A stretch of DNA of 64,000 nucleotides from Limnobacter sp. SAORIC-580 (GCF_013004065.1 NZ_CP053084.1:1984001-2048000), one strand, 5' to 3'. Shown: positions 46,880-58,103, numbered from the stretch's first letter. Program-made: numbers and translations. The notes: a model not told the origin generated them from the letters alone.

Positions 46880-47986
46880 TTATTGCGCGCCCATTTCAAG
46901 CGCCAATTTTCGACTCTCGGCAAGTTCCTGTGCCATGGATTCTTCGTAACCCATGTCAACTGGCCAGCCCTGCATGTGCTGCGCAGTAATTTCAGACAGC
47001 ATGGCTGCCGCCAGTTCACTGTCATTCAGGCAAGGAATATAGTGAAACTCGCCTCCCCCCGCATGCTGAAAGTCTTCCCGGCCTTCCTGATTAATTTCCT
47101 CCAGCGTTTCAAGGCAATCGGCCATAAAACCTGGGCACATCACATCAATACGCTTGGTACCAGCTTGCCCTAAGGCTTCCAGGGTTTTATCGGTGTATGG
47201 TTCCAGCCATTTGGCTTTGCCGAACCGGCTTTGGAAAGTAACCCTGTAATTGCCCTTTTGAAGCCCCAGTTCTTCGCCCAGTAAGCGCGCAGTTTTGTAA
47301 CACTCGCAATGGTAAGGGTCGCCCTTGAGCAAGGTCATTTCAGGCACACCGTGAAAACTGAACAACAGCACATCACCCTGATCAAAATTCGGGCGCCCAT
47401 TGACTTGCCAGTGTTTGCGCACGCTCTCAGCCAGGGCATGGATATAAGCCGGGTGATCGTGATAGTGCTTCACCAAACGCAATTCGGGAATGTTGCGCAC
47501 CGGCTTGGCCCAGTCAAACACCGCATCAAACACCGACGCAGTAGTAGCCGCCGCATATTGAGGATACAGAGGGAACACCAGCACACGGTCATAACCATCT
47601 TTGCGAAGCTGATCCATTCGACTGGCCACCGAGGGGTTGCCATAACGCATCGCCAAATCAACACGAACATCCCAGCGCCGGGCCTTGAAAGCCTCGCTAA
47701 GCACCTTGACCTGCCTTTTACCAATGGCCAATAGAGGCGAGCCCTCGTCAGTCCACACCGTGGCGTATTTGGCTGCGGATTTTTTGGGGCGAATCTGCAA
47801 AATAATACAGTTCAAAATGATCCACCACACCAGCTTGGGAATTTCAACCACACGTGGGTCAGACAAAAATTCCTTCAAATAACGCCGAAGCGATGGTGTG
47901 TCTGCATTGTCTGGAGTGCCAAGGTTAACGAGTAAGACCGCGGTTTTCTGGGGCGTGCCGTGACGAAATGGAGCTTCGGTGCGCAT
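46880..47986 (-). CDS. hemH: Ferrochelatase
   Basis: A 368-residue enzyme that inserts ferrous iron into protoporphyrin IX, the last step of heme synthesis. Family motifs LLVNLGTPD near the start, the active-site FSFHGVPE and a C-terminal CPGFMADCLETLEEI are present. It lies between hrcA and grpE on the minus strand, an arrangement seen in many Betaproteobacteria. The gap from hrcA is 65 bases. Confidence 0.96.
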   Translation of the reverse strand: MRTEAPFRHGTPQKTAVLLVNLGTPDNADTPSLRRYLKEFLSDPRVVEIPKLVWWIILNCIILQIRPKKSAAKYATVWTDEGSPLLAIGKRQVKVLSEAFKARRWDVRVDLAMRYGNPSVASRMDQLRKDGYDRVLVFPLYPQYAAATTASVFDAVFDWAKPVRNIPELRLVKHYHDHPAYIHALAESVRKHWQVNGRPNFDQGDVLLFSFHGVPEMTLLKGDPYHCECYKTARLLGEELGLQKGNYRVTFQSRFGKAKWLEPYTDKTLEALGQAGTKRIDVMCPGFMADCLETLEEINQEGREDFQHAGGGEFHYIPCLNDSELAAAMLSEITAQHMQGWPVDMGYEESMAQELAESRKLALEMGAQ

Positions 47987-48051
47987 GGATACTACCTAAT
48001 GAACATCAAGGCTGAAAGTATACCCAAAGCTGACTGCCGGGGTGGCTTACC

Positions 48052-49071
48052 CTACTCCGGATCCGACAAAGCCGAAGAAACCAGCTTCGATGTGATGTCC
48101 ACAATCGGAATCAACCGCTCGTAGGCCATGCGTGTGGGGCCAATCACGCCCAAAGTGCCAACCACCTCACCGTTCACATGGTAAGGCGCCGAGATCACGC
48201 TCATCTCCTCCATGGGCACCAAGCTGGAATCACCACCGATGAAAATTTGCACACCTTCGGCCCTGTTGGAGCTTTCAAGCAGGCGCAACAACGCAGTGCG
48301 TTGTTCAAACACGCCAAACATCTTTTTCAGGCGCTCCATGTCCGTCGACAAATCCGATACATCCAGCAGCTTTCGCTCTCCCGACAGCAACACACCATCG
48401 GCCTGGCTTTCCTCAGATTCTGTACCCGCATTCACGGCAGCTTGCATCAACTTGCTGATGTCCTGGCTGATTTGGTGCAATTCCTCCGACAACCTTTGTT
48501 TGGCCTGCTGAAAACTCAAACCTGCAAAATGCTGGTTGAAGAAATTCGCCGCCATGGTCAATTCACTTTGTGTGTAAGGCTTCTCGACAATCAATATTCT
48601 GTTTTGCACATCACCATCGGGCGTCACGATAATCAGCAACACCTTTCGATCCGACAAACTTAAAAATTCCACGTGTCGAAACAAAGCCGCCTTTTTCGGC
48701 GCTGTAATCACCCCGGCAAAAGAGGACAAACTGGAAAGCAGGTTCACCGCCTTGTTTAAAACACGGTTGGGGTCCTCACGCAGAATTCCTCCGCTTAGGG
48801 CGGATTGCACATCGATTGCCAAAGGTTTTACGGTAAGCAGGGAGTCAACAAACATGCGGTACCCCTGAGGCGTGGGCACTCGACCCGCCGAAGTGTGGGG
48901 CGATACCACCAGGCGCAGTTCTTCAAGGTCCGCCATCACGTTTCGAATAGTGGCCGGGCTTAAATCGAGCGTCGAATACTTGGACAAAGCCCTCGAACCC
49001 ACCGGGTTACCCTCAGTGATGTACCTTTCAACCAATGTTTTCAATATGGAACGGGCGCGTTCGTCTATCAT
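48052..49071 (-). CDS. hrcA: Heat-inducible transcription repressor HrcA
   Basis: A 339-residue repressor. It has an N-terminal winged helix ([26 protein letters not shown], then [19 protein letters not shown]). The HrcA signature [10 protein letters not shown] follows, then a GAF-like domain. HrcA binds CIRCE elements (TTAGCACTC-N9-GAGTGCTAA) and depends on GroEL. No CIRCE is seen at the heat-shock genes in this window, so its targets are probably elsewhere. The ATG at 49071 is chosen to match the family length; the frame stays open 54 bases upstream. It is divergent from NAD kinase. Confidence 0.94.
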   Translation of the reverse strand: MIDERARSILKTLVERYITEGNPVGSRALSKYSTLDLSPATIRNVMADLEELRLVVSPHTSAGRVPTPQGYRMFVDSLLTVKPLAIDVQSALSGGILREDPNRVLNKAVNLLSSLSSFAGVITAPKKAALFRHVEFLSLSDRKVLLIIVTPDGDVQNRILIVEKPYTQSELTMAANFFNQHFAGLSFQQAKQRLSEELHQISQDISKLMQAAVNAGTESEESQADGVLLSGERKLLDVSDLSTDMERLKKMFGVFEQRTALLRLLESSNRAEGVQIFIGGDSSLVPMEEMSVISAPYHVNGEVVGTLGVIGPTRMAYERLIPIVDITSKLVSSALSDPE

Positions 49072-49159
49072 CAATGTCACTTCAAATGCGGGTTGCGATA
49101 CGATTGGGCTTAGGATTAAAACCAAGGCTTCACTTTACGACAAAAACAGGGAATCAAGA

Positions 49160-50113
49160 ATGCCGAAACAGAAAGGGATGTGCATTGCTGTGTTTGCCAA
49201 ACATGGCGCCTCCCCAAAACAGGCCATTTGGCGAAGTGTGGTTGACCTGCTGGCTGCCAACGCCTTCCAAGTGCTGGTGTGCGATTCCATGTTGAACAGC
49301 GGTTCTTCCAGAAAATCAAAACCTGAATGTGATGAAGCCAACTTCGAATTTGCCAATTTGGCCCTGATCAAGAAAAAGGCGAAAATTGCGGTCATCATTG
49401 GTGGCGACGGCACTTTTCTGGGCACAGCCCGAGAATTGGCCGACTGCAACATTCCCTTGATCGGCATTAATCAGGGCCGTCTGGGATTTCTCACCGACAT
49501 TCGCCTCGACGACATCAACCCCACCCTGATCGACACCATCAACGGTCAATCGGTCTCGGAAAACCGGGCTTACCTTGAAGGTCAAATTTTGCGACAAGGC
49601 AAAGTGGTGGAAAATCACATTGCTTTAAATGACATTGTGATCAGCCGCGGTATCGTGGGCGGCATGGTCGAACTTCGCGTAGAGGTTGATGGTACGTTTA
49701 TGTACGACCTGCGCGCAGACGGCCTTATTATTTCGACACCAACTGGTTCCACAGCCTATGCCTTGTCGGCCGATGGCCCAATTTTGCACCCAAGTCTGGC
49801 CGGCTTGCTTATCGTACCGGTAGCGCCGCATGCGCTTACCAACCGGCCAATTGCGTTGCCCCAACACAGCACCATCGATATTCATGTCACCGGCGGCAAG
49901 CAAACCGGCGTGCACTTTGACATGCAGTTCAATGGCCGCGCCAAAGTGGGTGACCAAATACGGATCAAGGTGTCACCACACCCAATCCAGCTTTTGCATC
50001 CGGAACGCTATGATTACTTCGCCATGCTGAGGCAAAAACTGCACTGGAGTGCAAGCCCCACAGAAGCCCCCCACAAAACTCGAGGACTCAGAGACAGCGG
50101 CCATGCTAAGTAG
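49160..50113 (+). CDS. ppnK: NAD kinase
   Basis: A 317-residue kinase that phosphorylates NAD to NADP. The GGDGT motif is at 81-85, NQGRLGFLTDI follows, and the Gly-rich DGLIISTPTGSTAYALSADGPI block is intact. The start at 49160 has an AGGGA site and matches the family; the open frame further upstream overlaps hrcA and is not coding. The 3' end overlaps recN by 11 bases. The gene is also known as nadK. Confidence 0.95.
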   Translation: MPKQKGMCIAVFAKHGASPKQAIWRSVVDLLAANAFQVLVCDSMLNSGSSRKSKPECDEANFEFANLALIKKKAKIAVIIGGDGTFLGTARELADCNIPLIGINQGRLGFLTDIRLDDINPTLIDTINGQSVSENRAYLEGQILRQGKVVENHIALNDIVISRGIVGGMVELRVEVDGTFMYDLRADGLIISTPTGSTAYALSADGPILHPSLAGLLIVPVAPHALTNRPIALPQHSTIDIHVTGGKQTGVHFDMQFNGRAKVGDQIRIKVSPHPIQLLHPERYDYFAMLRQKLHWSASPTEAPHKTRGLRDSGHAK

Positions 50114-51758
50114 TTTGACCATTCAAGATTTTGTTATTGTCGACAAGCTCGACTTGCATTTCGCCCCAGGCATGTCGGTGTTGTCCGGCGAAACTGGCGC
50201 GGGCAAGTCCATTTTGATTGATGCGCTGTCGCTGTGCCTCGGTGCGCGCGCAGACGCCTCGCAGGTTCGGGAAGGTTGTGAACGCGCCAATATCACCGCG
50301 GTATTCGAGTTAAACCCTGCGGCCAAAGCCATTCTCGATGAACAATCCATCGACTGTAGCGAGGGCGAAATGCACCTTCGCCGGGCCATTGAATCGAATG
50401 GCAGGTCAAAGGCCTACATCAACGGGACGCCGGTGCCTGCCAGCACGCTGAAAGAATTGTCTGAAACCTTGATCGACATTCACGGGCAACACGCGTTTCA
50501 AACGCTTGCAAAGCCTGGGGAACAACTGCGCTTGCTGGACGACTTCGGCCAACACGGCGACCTGGTCCAGGCCACTACCCAAACTTATTCCCGATTGAAA
50601 ACTGCGGAAAAAACCCTGAAACAGGCCCAAAGCAGCCAGGAAGACCGAGCAGCGCGCCTTGAAAATTTGCAATGGAAACTGGACTCACTGAGCAAAGTGG
50701 CACCGAAGGCCGGCGAATGGGAAACACTCAGCAGTGACTTTGATCGGTTGAGCCATGGCGCCGAATTGATCGAGGGCACGCAACACGCAAGCGATGTGCT
50801 GTCGCAAAATGAAAATGCCCTGCTCGATCAACTTACCCAAGTCATCGAAAAGCTTAGCCACTTAAGCACCCGCGACCCGGCTCTGGAAGGCGTGGTCAAA
50901 ACACTGTCTGAAGGCGAAATATTGATTCGGGAAGCCAGCTACGATTTGGGCAATTACCTGAAACACAGCGACCTGGACCCAGACACACTGGCTGAAGTGG
51001 AAGCACGCATGTCGCTTTGGCATGAAACCGCCCGCAAACTGCGCATTCAGCCGGAAACCCTTCACACGGAAATGGAAAGCGTACAAGCCGAAATCAAGGG
51101 GCTTGAGGAAGGTTTCGATGTAGAAAAGCTGCAGAAGGAACTGACTGCCGCGCGGCAAGCTTATGAAACACAAGCCGATCTGCTTAGTACAGCGCGCAAA
51201 AAAGCTGCTCTGGCTTTGTCAAAACGCGTGACTGAATCCATGCAAACACTCAGCATGCAAGGTGGCGTTTTCGTAGTTGATGTGGCCAAAGGTGAGCCCT
51301 CTGCCAAAGGCAGCGACAACATTGAATTCCGCGTGGCCGGGCACCCGGGCGTTACACCCCAAGCCATTCAGAAAGTGGCCTCAGGTGGCGAACTTGCGCG
51401 TATCAGCCTGGCGATTACGGTGAATACCGTTGAAAGTACACCTGTACCCACCCTGATCTTCGATGAGGTGGACAGCGGCATTGGTGGCGCCGTTGCAGAA
51501 ACCGTAGGGCGTTACCTTCGCCTGTTGGCCTCGAACAAACAAGTGCTTTGCGTAACCCACCTGCCTCAGGTGGCCGCACAGGGCCACAACCATTTTCAGG
51601 TCAGCAAAGACATTTCAGCGCAAACCACGCGCTCAAAGATTGTGCAACTTGAGGCCAAAGCCCGGGTGGAAGAAATCGCAAGAATGCTGGGCGGACAAGT
51701 GATCACCGAGGCCACGCGCACTGCGGCGCATGAAATGATTGCCTCGGCCAACGGTTAA
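50103..51758 (+). CDS. recN: DNA repair protein RecN
   Basis: A 551-residue SMC-like ATPase for double-strand-break repair. Walker A GETGAGKS is at 29-36. Two coiled-coil arms span about 150-380 around a central region. The C-terminal half has the ABC signature VASGGELARISLAI and Walker B TLIFDEVDSGIGG. The ATG at 50103 is chosen because the family begins MLxxLxIxDFVIVD; it overlaps the end of NAD kinase by 11 bases, so translation may be coupled. Confidence 0.95.
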   Translation: MLSSLTIQDFVIVDKLDLHFAPGMSVLSGETGAGKSILIDALSLCLGARADASQVREGCERANITAVFELNPAAKAILDEQSIDCSEGEMHLRRAIESNGRSKAYINGTPVPASTLKELSETLIDIHGQHAFQTLAKPGEQLRLLDDFGQHGDLVQATTQTYSRLKTAEKTLKQAQSSQEDRAARLENLQWKLDSLSKVAPKAGEWETLSSDFDRLSHGAELIEGTQHASDVLSQNENALLDQLTQVIEKLSHLSTRDPALEGVVKTLSEGEILIREASYDLGNYLKHSDLDPDTLAEVEARMSLWHETARKLRIQPETLHTEMESVQAEIKGLEEGFDVEKLQKELTAARQAYETQADLLSTARKKAALALSKRVTESMQTLSMQGGVFVVDVAKGEPSAKGSDNIEFRVAGHPGVTPQAIQKVASGGELARISLAITVNTVESTPVPTLIFDEVDSGIGGAVAETVGRYLRLLASNKQVLCVTHLPQVAAQGHNHFQVSKDISAQTTRSKIVQLEAKARVEEIARMLGGQVITEATRTAAHEMIASANG

Positions 51759-51791
51759 CTTCACTGGCGGGTGTGCTTTACCAAGACCTGA

Positions 51792-52220
51792 TTATTTGCG
51801 CCTGTTCTCACAATCTTTCTTGGTACATGAACCGTAAAGGGAAAGTGCATGATCGTGAAGTTCAAACCCGCGGTCTTTGGCAATCATCTTTTGGCGACGC
51901 TCAATTTCTTCGTCAAAAAACTCTACAACTTTGCCGCACTGCACGCACACCAAATGGTCGTGGTGAGCGCCTTCATTCAGCTCAAACACCGACTTGCCCG
52001 TCTCAAAATGCTGGCGAGCCAGTAAACCTGCCTGTTCAAACTGCGTTAAAACCCGGTAAACGGTGGCCAGACCAATATCCAGGTCTTCTTGCAGCAGCAA
52101 TTTGTAAACGTCTTCAGCACTCAGGTGACGATGCTGCCCGCTCTGGAACAATTCCAGAATTTTCATTCGTGGCAGCGTTGCCTTTAAACCAATGCTTTTG
52201 AGATCCGTTGCTGTAGTCAT
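51792..52220 (-). CDS. fur: Ferric uptake regulator Fur
   Basis: A 142-residue metalloregulator. The winged helix (about 10-80) contains [31 protein letters not shown]. The metal-binding half has [16 protein letters not shown] and a second Cys pair in [13 protein letters not shown]. It represses iron-uptake genes when Fe(II) is present. The ATG at 52220 gives the standard length; the frame is open for 63 codons upstream but that part is not family-like. It is divergent from bamE, as in many Betaproteobacteria. Confidence 0.95.
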   Translation of the reverse strand: MTTATDLKSIGLKATLPRMKILELFQSGQHRHLSAEDVYKLLLQEDLDIGLATVYRVLTQFEQAGLLARQHFETGKSVFELNEGAHHDHLVCVQCGKVVEFFDEEIERRQKMIAKDRGFELHDHALSLYGSCTKKDCENRRK

Positions 52221-52342
52221 GAGTTTGGTACCATTCTGAGGCTTAATCGAGTTCAAGTAGCTTATGATAACGCCTTTGCAGGATATGTTAGCGCACCGAA
52301 TAAGGTACTCTGTTCCCACTTCACATGCGAATTCACAAAACA

Positions 52343-52834
52343 ATGCGTATTTTACGACTGAATTTGATTCTTTGCTCGGCCATGGCCCTAGGGGTTTCCG
52401 CGTGTTCAATCATTCCGGACAACTACGTCCCCTCTTTCGTCAAACCCTACAAGTTTGATATTCAGCAGGGTAACTTCATTACCCAGCAAGACGTGGCCAA
52501 GCTGCAAGTGGGCATGACCAAAGAGCAGGTGCGCTTTATTCTGGGCACACCCTTGTTGAATGACGCCTTCCACGCCAACCGCTGGGACTACGTTTACCGT
52601 TTGTTGCGCGCTGATGGGCAAACCACACAGTCGCGTTACACCGTGATTTTCGAGAATGAACGCGTGGCCCGCCATGGGGGTGAAAACCTGCCTGTCAGCC
52701 CAACCGATTTGTTGGGCCCAGACAGCACAACCAAAGTGCCAACAGAACCCTTGCCCTCAGAAAAACCGGCCGATGACATCAAGGATTCTGAATCTGCGGT
52801 GGGCGGCACAGAACGCGCACCCGTACTTAAATAA
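52343..52834 (+). CDS. bamE: Outer membrane assembly lipoprotein BamE
   Basis: A lipoprotein of about 163 residues. The signal peptide ends at the lipobox VSAC. The BamE core has [46 protein letters not shown]. It is part of the Bam complex that inserts beta-barrel proteins. The C-terminal 45 residues are a Pro/Ser/Glu-rich tail beyond the core. A second ATG lies 18 bases upstream; either could be the start. dapB follows 6 bases later. Confidence 0.92.
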   Translation: MRILRLNLILCSAMALGVSACSIIPDNYVPSFVKPYKFDIQQGNFITQQDVAKLQVGMTKEQVRFILGTPLLNDAFHANRWDYVYRLLRADGQTTQSRYTVIFENERVARHGGENLPVSPTDLLGPDSTTKVPTEPLPSEKPADDIKDSESAVGGTERAPVLK

Positions 52835-52840
52835 ATAGCC

Positions 52841-53659
52841 ATGACCAAGCCAATTCAAATTGCAATTGCCGGCGCCAGTGGGCGCATGGGCAAAACATTG
52901 ATAGAAGCCATTCTGAACCACCCCGGCTGCGAACTCGCAGGCGCTTTTGATCAAACTGGTTCACCCAGCATTGGTCGCGATGCTGGCGACTTCATGGGTA
53001 TTTCATCGGGAGTGCTGGTTACTGACAACACAGACAGCGCCTTGGCCAATGCCGATGTTTTAATCGACTTCACCCGCCCCGAGGGCACTTTGCACCACCT
53101 GGCCTTGTGCGAGAAACACGCCGTGAAGGCCGTGATTGGCACCACAGGGTTCGAACCGAAACAACTGGAAGCGCTGAAAAAAGCATCCAAGAAAGTGGCC
53201 ATGGTGTGGTCTCCCAACATGGCTGTTGGCGTGAACGCCACATTCAAACTGCTGGAAGTGGCTGCAAAAATTTTGTCACAAGGCTACGACATCGAAGTGA
53301 TTGAAGCCCACCACAGCAAAAAAGTAGATGCCCCTTCGGGCACTGCCTTGCGCATGGGCGAAGTGCTTGCCAAGGGCCTGGGGGTTGATCTTCAAGACGT
53401 AGGCGTTTTCGCCCGGGAAGGCATTACCGGCGAGCGCAAGGCTGGCACCATCGGCTTCTCGACCATTCGTGGTGGCGATATTGTGGGCGACCACACTGTA
53501 CTATTTGCCGGCATTGGCGAGCGTATTGAAATTACGCACAAATCTTCAAGCCGCATGACTTATGCACAAGGCTCAATTCGGGCAGCCCAGTTTTTGATTG
53601 GTCATGAAAAAGGTTTGTTTGACATGCAAGACGTGTTGGGCTTGAAAACTTTGTTTTAA
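52841..53659 (+). CDS. dapB: 4-hydroxy-tetrahydrodipicolinate reductase
   Basis: A 272-residue reductase of lysine and diaminopimelate synthesis. The NAD(P)-binding motif GASGRMGK is at 11-18. The catalytic [15 protein letters not shown] and the C-terminal [14 protein letters not shown] are intact. Length is normal. It is probably read together with bamE. Confidence 0.96.
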   Translation: MTKPIQIAIAGASGRMGKTLIEAILNHPGCELAGAFDQTGSPSIGRDAGDFMGISSGVLVTDNTDSALANADVLIDFTRPEGTLHHLALCEKHAVKAVIGTTGFEPKQLEALKKASKKVAMVWSPNMAVGVNATFKLLEVAAKILSQGYDIEVIEAHHSKKVDAPSGTALRMGEVLAKGLGVDLQDVGVFAREGITGERKAGTIGFSTIRGGDIVGDHTVLFAGIGERIEITHKSSSRMTYAQGSIRAAQFLIGHEKGLFDMQDVLGLKTLF

Positions 53660-53764
53660 CCTAAAGCGAAACTGTAGTAGATTGCCGTAAGCAACTGTAT
53701 AGTCTAGTTAAAATACCAACAACAGCAACCCTCGGGAATTATTACCCGAAGATGGAGCCAGCCA

Positions 53765-53992
53765 ATGACGCAATCACTGCTTGCGAAACTCGACGAACTT
53801 CAAGTCAAAGTGTCCAGCCTGGCCAAAGCCCTTGATCAAAGCCGCCTGGACAACAAGTCCGCCAGGGAACAAATTGAAGCCCTGCGCCGGGAAAATGAAT
53901 TGCTTCACAAAAAAGTGAATCATGCACAAGGTCAAATCAACCAAATGCTGAATCAATGGTTCCCTGAACTTGAATTGAACTCGGAGGAATAA
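53765..53992 (+). CDS. ZapB-like coiled-coil protein
   Basis: A 75-residue protein that is one continuous coiled coil (heptads from about 5 to 62), ending in a short acidic tail. Its place directly before zapA, with the zapA start 1 base past its stop, fits the TIGR02449/ZapB-like proteins seen before zapA in many Proteobacteria. A role in Z-ring assembly is inferred from this context. Confidence 0.82.
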   Translation: MTQSLLAKLDELQVKVSSLAKALDQSRLDNKSAREQIEALRRENELLHKKVNHAQGQINQMLNQWFPELELNSEE

Positions 53993-54328
53993 TTGGAAGC
54001 ACTTGACGTGAAAATCATGGGCCGGGAATTCCGCATTGCCTGCAAGCCCGAAGAACGTGCAGCCTTGCAGCAAGCTGTCAATATTGTAGAAACAAAAATG
54101 TCCAGCATCCGCAACACCGGCAAGGTGGTGGGGCTTGATAAAATCGCAGTCATGGCGGCCTTACAAATCGCGCATGAATCGCTCGTTGGTAGTAACCCTT
54201 CCAACCCTGTTTTAGGACTGGACATTGAGACGATTGAGCGTAAAATCGAGGCTATCGAACAAATGGTTGATGGCAGCCTGAACAATGCGGCTGCTGGCAA
54301 GCCCAAGAATGCCGATTTGTTCGAATAA
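53993..54328 (+). CDS. zapA: Cell division protein ZapA
   Basis: A 111-residue Z-ring-associated protein. The start VKIMGREFRIACKPEERAALQQAVN is the ZapA globular head, followed by the coiled coil IAVMAALQIAHE. It cross-links FtsZ filaments. The start is TTG at 53993; it has a strong GGAGGA 6 bases upstream, and the next ATG would cut the first strand. 6S RNA follows directly. Confidence 0.93.
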   Translation: MEALDVKIMGREFRIACKPEERAALQQAVNIVETKMSSIRNTGKVVGLDKIAVMAALQIAHESLVGSNPSNPVLGLDIETIERKIEAIEQMVDGSLNNAAAGKPKNADLFE

Positions 54329-54340
54329 AGAATTTTGTTT

Positions 54341-54518
54341 TATCTCTGCCGTGTCTGTATTGGTCAGTATTCCGTGAACCAATATCTGTGATCCCGGTTG
54401 CGGACTTTTCAGGGTTGGTGTGATTCCCTCTTTGTCAGGGAAACCTAAAGACCCTAACACTGCGACCCACTTGAACCTTAGGTTCAGGGATCGGGCCAGT
54501 ATGGCATCGGCAGAGACC
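54341..54518 (+). ncRNA. ssrS: 6S RNA
   Basis: About 178 bases just after zapA, the usual place in Proteobacteria. The closing stem TCTCTGCCG (54343-54351) pairs with CGGCAGAGA (54508-54516). The conserved block AACACTGCGACCCACTTGAA and its neighbour GGTTCAGGGATCGGGCC resemble E. coli 6S. It mimics an open promoter and binds sigma-70 RNA polymerase. The ends are approximate. Confidence 0.9.
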
Positions 54519-54528
54519 CCCACACCGG

Positions 54529-54563
54529 GGCGATTGAACCTACGTTCAGTCGCCTCTTTTTTT
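54529..54563 (+). terminator. Intrinsic terminator after 6S RNA
   Basis: GGCGATTGAAC pairs with GTTCAGTCGCC around a CTAC loop (one T-G pair), followed by TCTTTTTTT. Confidence 0.93.
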
Positions 54564-54601
54564 ATCCTGTCCAGATTCAAACCAAAAAAAATTTAATCAC
54601 C

Positions 54602-55414
54602 ATGTTCGATCCGGTTTTTATAGTTTCACTGCTTGTTTTGGGTGTAGTCAGCGGCGTGTTGGCTGGCTTGTTGGGCATTGGTGGCGGCATGCTGCTGGTG
54701 CCCTTTCTCACTTTCCTGATGGTTAGCCAGGGCGTTCCCGTCGAACATGTGGTGCACTCCTCCATTGCCACCTCACTGGCCATCATCATGTTTACCAGTA
54801 TTTCGAGCATGCGTGCTCACCACAAGGCTGGCGCGGTGCGATGGGACATCGTGAAGTTCCTCACCCCAGGTATTCTCATCGGTGGGTTTATTGGATCAAA
54901 AGTGGTGTCTTATTTGCCCACCAAAGAACTGGCATTCGTATTCGGTGCTTTTGTTATTTTTTCCGCTTACCAAATGTATGCCGACAAGAAACCCAAACCA
55001 AGCCGCACTTTGCCGGGGAAAGCAGGTCTTGCGGCTGTGGGTGGCGTAATTGGGGCAGCCTCGGCAATTGTAGGCGCCGGGGGTGGGTTTCTGTCGGTGC
55101 CCTTTATGGTGTGGAGCAACATCAACCTGCGCAATGCTGTGGCAACATCCGCTGCCTTGGGTTTCCCGATTGCCGTGTTTTCAAGTGCCGCTTACGTAAT
55201 CAACGGGCAACATTTGCAAGGCATGCCAGCCGGGTCACTGGGCTATGTTTATTTGCCCGCTGTGGCCTGCGTGGCAGCGATGAGCGTGCTATTTGCCCCT
55301 TATGGTGCAAAACTGGCGCACACCCTGCCTGTCAAAAAGATCAAGCGCATTTTTGCACTGCTGCTGGCTTTCATTGCCATGTCCATGATTTACAAGGCAG
55401 TTACCGGCTTTTAA
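54602..55414 (+). CDS. TauE/SafE (TSUP) family transporter
   Basis: A 270-residue membrane protein with about eight helices in two repeats. The family blocks VLAGLLGIGGGMLLVPFL and GAASAIVGAGGGFLSVPFM mark the two halves. Members export sulfite, sulfonates or related anions; the substrate here is unknown. It lies alone after the 6S terminator. Its stop is 7 bases from the stop of convergent lgt. Confidence 0.9.
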   Translation: MFDPVFIVSLLVLGVVSGVLAGLLGIGGGMLLVPFLTFLMVSQGVPVEHVVHSSIATSLAIIMFTSISSMRAHHKAGAVRWDIVKFLTPGILIGGFIGSKVVSYLPTKELAFVFGAFVIFSAYQMYADKKPKPSRTLPGKAGLAAVGGVIGAASAIVGAGGGFLSVPFMVWSNINLRNAVATSAALGFPIAVFSSAAYVINGQHLQGMPAGSLGYVYLPAVACVAAMSVLFAPYGAKLAHTLPVKKIKRIFALLLAFIAMSMIYKAVTGF

Positions 55415-55421
55415 TTCAATA

Positions 55422-56270
55422 TCACTTGCTGCGTTTGCTGCCCTTGCCTGCTTTTGCCTGGGCAGCTTCCAACGCAGTCATGGTTTCAAGCCCTGTGGGC
55501 TTGTTTCTTGACCAGGCCAACAAGGCGAACCCACCCAGAATCATGGGCACACACAACCATTGCCCCATCGACAATCCCAGAGAAAGCGTACCCAAAAAGC
55601 GGTCTGGCTCACGGGCATACTCCACCACAAAACGGGCGGCACCATAGCCAATCAAAAACCAGGCTGACACTGCCGCACGCGGGCGTGGCTTGCTGGCAAA
55701 CCACCAAAGCCCAATGAACAAGGCAATACCTTCCAAACTCATTTGGTAAAGCTGTGATGGGTGGCGTGCAATTGCATCGCCCGCCTGCGGAAACACAACC
55801 CCCCACCAGCCATCGGTCGGGCGCCCCCACAACTCACCATTGATAAAGTTGCCAAGACGACCCAAGGCCAATCCGATTGGCACAGCGGGCGCCACAAAAT
55901 CCATCACATCAAAAAACTTCCAGTCTTTGTACCTGCCGTAAATAAAACACACCAGCAACACGCCGAGAAACCCACCATGAAAAGACATTCCGCCTTCCCA
56001 AATTGCGAGAATTTCGCCAGGGTTGGCCATGTAGTAGTCAGGCTTGTAAAAAAACACATAGCCCAATCGACCACCCAGAATGACACCCAAAACCGCCCAG
56101 GTCAGCATATTGTCCACATCGGACATTTTGATGGCCGGGAACAAATGCAAGCGGCGCTTGGCGAGCATGATGAAGGCAACAAAAGCCAACAAATACATCA
56201 AACCGTACCAGCGAATGGCCACAGGGCCGATCGAAATGGCAATGGGATCGAATTCAGGATGTACAAACAT
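55422..56270 (-). CDS. lgt: Prolipoprotein diacylglyceryl transferase
   Basis: A 282-residue integral membrane enzyme that attaches diacylglycerol to the lipobox Cys, the first step of lipoprotein maturation. The catalytic region [11 protein letters not shown] and the signature [18 protein letters not shown] are intact, with about seven helices. The ATG at 56270 is chosen to match the family; a TTG 30 bases upstream is the only alternative. It is divergent from ilvD. Confidence 0.95.
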   Translation of the reverse strand: MFVHPEFDPIAISIGPVAIRWYGLMYLLAFVAFIMLAKRRLHLFPAIKMSDVDNMLTWAVLGVILGGRLGYVFFYKPDYYMANPGEILAIWEGGMSFHGGFLGVLLVCFIYGRYKDWKFFDVMDFVAPAVPIGLALGRLGNFINGELWGRPTDGWWGVVFPQAGDAIARHPSQLYQMSLEGIALFIGLWWFASKPRPRAAVSAWFLIGYGAARFVVEYAREPDRFLGTLSLGLSMGQWLCVPMILGGFALLAWSRNKPTGLETMTALEAAQAKAGKGSKRSK

Positions 56271-56414
56271 GGAAAACCCGGAATGTGAAAAACCGTTCAA
56301 TTGTACTGCCCTAGGGACTACCCTTTGATGAATGAACGTCTTCCTGCGCCCAGCGGAGCATCATAAAATGGTAAATTCTCGTTTTGAATCCAATTCCACC
56401 TGCGAGCTTTTGCA

Positions 56415-58103
56415 ATGAGCATCAATCGACGTTCCAAGAACATCACCCAGGGCGTGGCCCGTTCGCCCAACCGCGCGATGTACTTCGCCATGGGTTACAA
56501 AGACGAAGACTTCAACAACCCCATGATTGGTATTGCCAACGGTCATTCCACGATCACGCCTTGCAACAGTGGCCTGCAGCCATTGGCCGATGCAGCGGTG
56601 AAAGCAGTGAAAGAAGCTGGCGGCAACCCGCAAATTTTCGGAACCCCAACCATCTCCGATGGCATGAGCATGGGCACCGAGGGCATGAAGTATTCACTGG
56701 TCAGCCGTGAAGTGATTGCTGACTGTATCGAAACTGCGGTGCAAGGCCAGTGGATGGATGGGGTTCTGGTCATCGGTGGCTGCGACAAGAACATGCCTGG
56801 TGGCATGATCGGCATGGCCCGCATGAATGTGCCCGGCATTTATGTTTATGGCGGCACCATCAAGCCTGGGCGTTACAAAGGCAAAGACCTGACAATTGTG
56901 TCTGCCTTCGAAGCGGTGGGTGAATTCACTGCTGGCCGCATGAGCGAAGAAGATTTCAAGGGCATCGAGAAGAATGCATGCCCAAGTTCTGGTTCTTGTG
57001 GCGGCATGTACACAGCCAACACCATGAGCTCGGCATTCGAGGCATTGGGCATGAGCCTGCCCTACTCCAGCACCATGTCAAATATCGATGCGGAAAAGGT
57101 CACTTCGACTGAAGAATCAGCTCGCGTGCTGATCGAAGCGGTGCGCAACGACCTGAAGCCCCGCGACATCATTACCAAAAAGTCGATTGAAAATGCAGTG
57201 GCTGTGCTGATGGCCACTGGCGGATCGACCAATGCTGTGCTGCACTTCCTGGCCATCGCCAAGGCAGCGGATGTGGCCTGGAGCTACGAGGACTTCGAAC
57301 GCGTGCGCCTGCGTACCCCCGTCATTTGCAATTTGAAGCCTTCTGGTCAGTATGTTGCAACCGACCTGCACGACGCGGGTGGTATTCCACAAGTCATGAA
57401 GATTTTGCTGGACGCCGGCCTGCTGCACGGCGATTGCATCACGATTACCGGCAAAACGATTGCTGAAACACTGGCAGATATTCCGTCGGTGCCCCGTGCA
57501 GATCAAAACGTGATCATGCCCATCGAGAAAGCCCTGTACAAGCAAGGTCACCTGGCGATTTTGAAAGGCAACCTGGCGCCCGAAGGTGCTGTGGCCAAGA
57601 TTACCGGCTTGAAGAACCCTGTGATTACCGGCCCAGCCAAGGTATTTGACGACGAACAAAGCGCGATGGACGCAATTTTGGGCGACAAAATCAAAGACGG
57701 CGATGTGATTATTCTTCGCTATCTGGGCCCCAAAGGCGGCCCAGGCATGCCCGAAATGCTTGCCCCAACCTCGGCAATTATTGGCAAAGGTCTCGGCGAA
57801 ACAGTAGGCCTGATTACCGACGGTCGTTTCTCGGGCGGTACCTGGGGTATGGTGGTAGGCCACGTGGCACCGGAGGCTTACGTTGGTGGCCCAATTGCAC
57901 TGATCAAGGAAGGCGATTCCATCACTATGGATGCGCACCAGAAATTGTTGCAGATCAATGTTAGCGACGAAGAATTGGCGAAGCGCCGTGAAAGCTGGGT
58001 AAAACCCAAACCACGTTACACCACGGGTGTACTGGCCAAATTCGCAGCCTTGGCCAGCAGCGCCAGCAAAGGTGCCGTCACCGATGGTGATCTCGACCTG
58101 TAA
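56415..58103 (+). CDS. ilvD: Dihydroxy-acid dehydratase
   Basis: A 562-residue Fe-S dehydratase of the valine and isoleucine pathway. Cluster Cys are in CDKNMPG and [16 protein letters not shown]. The length is that of the shorter IlvD group. It stands alone and is followed by a strong terminator. Confidence 0.97.
   Translation: MSINRRSKNITQGVARSPNRAMYFAMGYKDEDFNNPMIGIANGHSTITPCNSGLQPLADAAVKAVKEAGGNPQIFGTPTISDGMSMGTEGMKYSLVSREVIADCIETAVQGQWMDGVLVIGGCDKNMPGGMIGMARMNVPGIYVYGGTIKPGRYKGKDLTIVSAFEAVGEFTAGRMSEEDFKGIEKNACPSSGSCGGMYTANTMSSAFEALGMSLPYSSTMSNIDAEKVTSTEESARVLIEAVRNDLKPRDIITKKSIENAVAVLMATGGSTNAVLHFLAIAKAADVAWSYEDFERVRLRTPVICNLKPSGQYVATDLHDAGGIPQVMKILLDAGLLHGDCITITGKTIAETLADIPSVPRADQNVIMPIEKALYKQGHLAILKGNLAPEGAVAKITGLKNPVITGPAKVFDDEQSAMDAILGDKIKDGDVIILRYLGPKGGPGMPEMLAPTSAIIGKGLGETVGLITDGRFSGGTWGMVVGHVAPEAYVGGPIALIKEGDSITMDAHQKLLQINVSDEELAKRRESWVKPKPRYTTGVLAKFAALASSASKGAVTDGDLDL

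Noticed and set aside
46071..49159. CIRCE element for HrcA
   Set aside because: I searched by eye for TTAGCACTC-N9-GAGTGCTAA upstream of hrcA, hemH, grpE, dnaK and dnaJ and found none.
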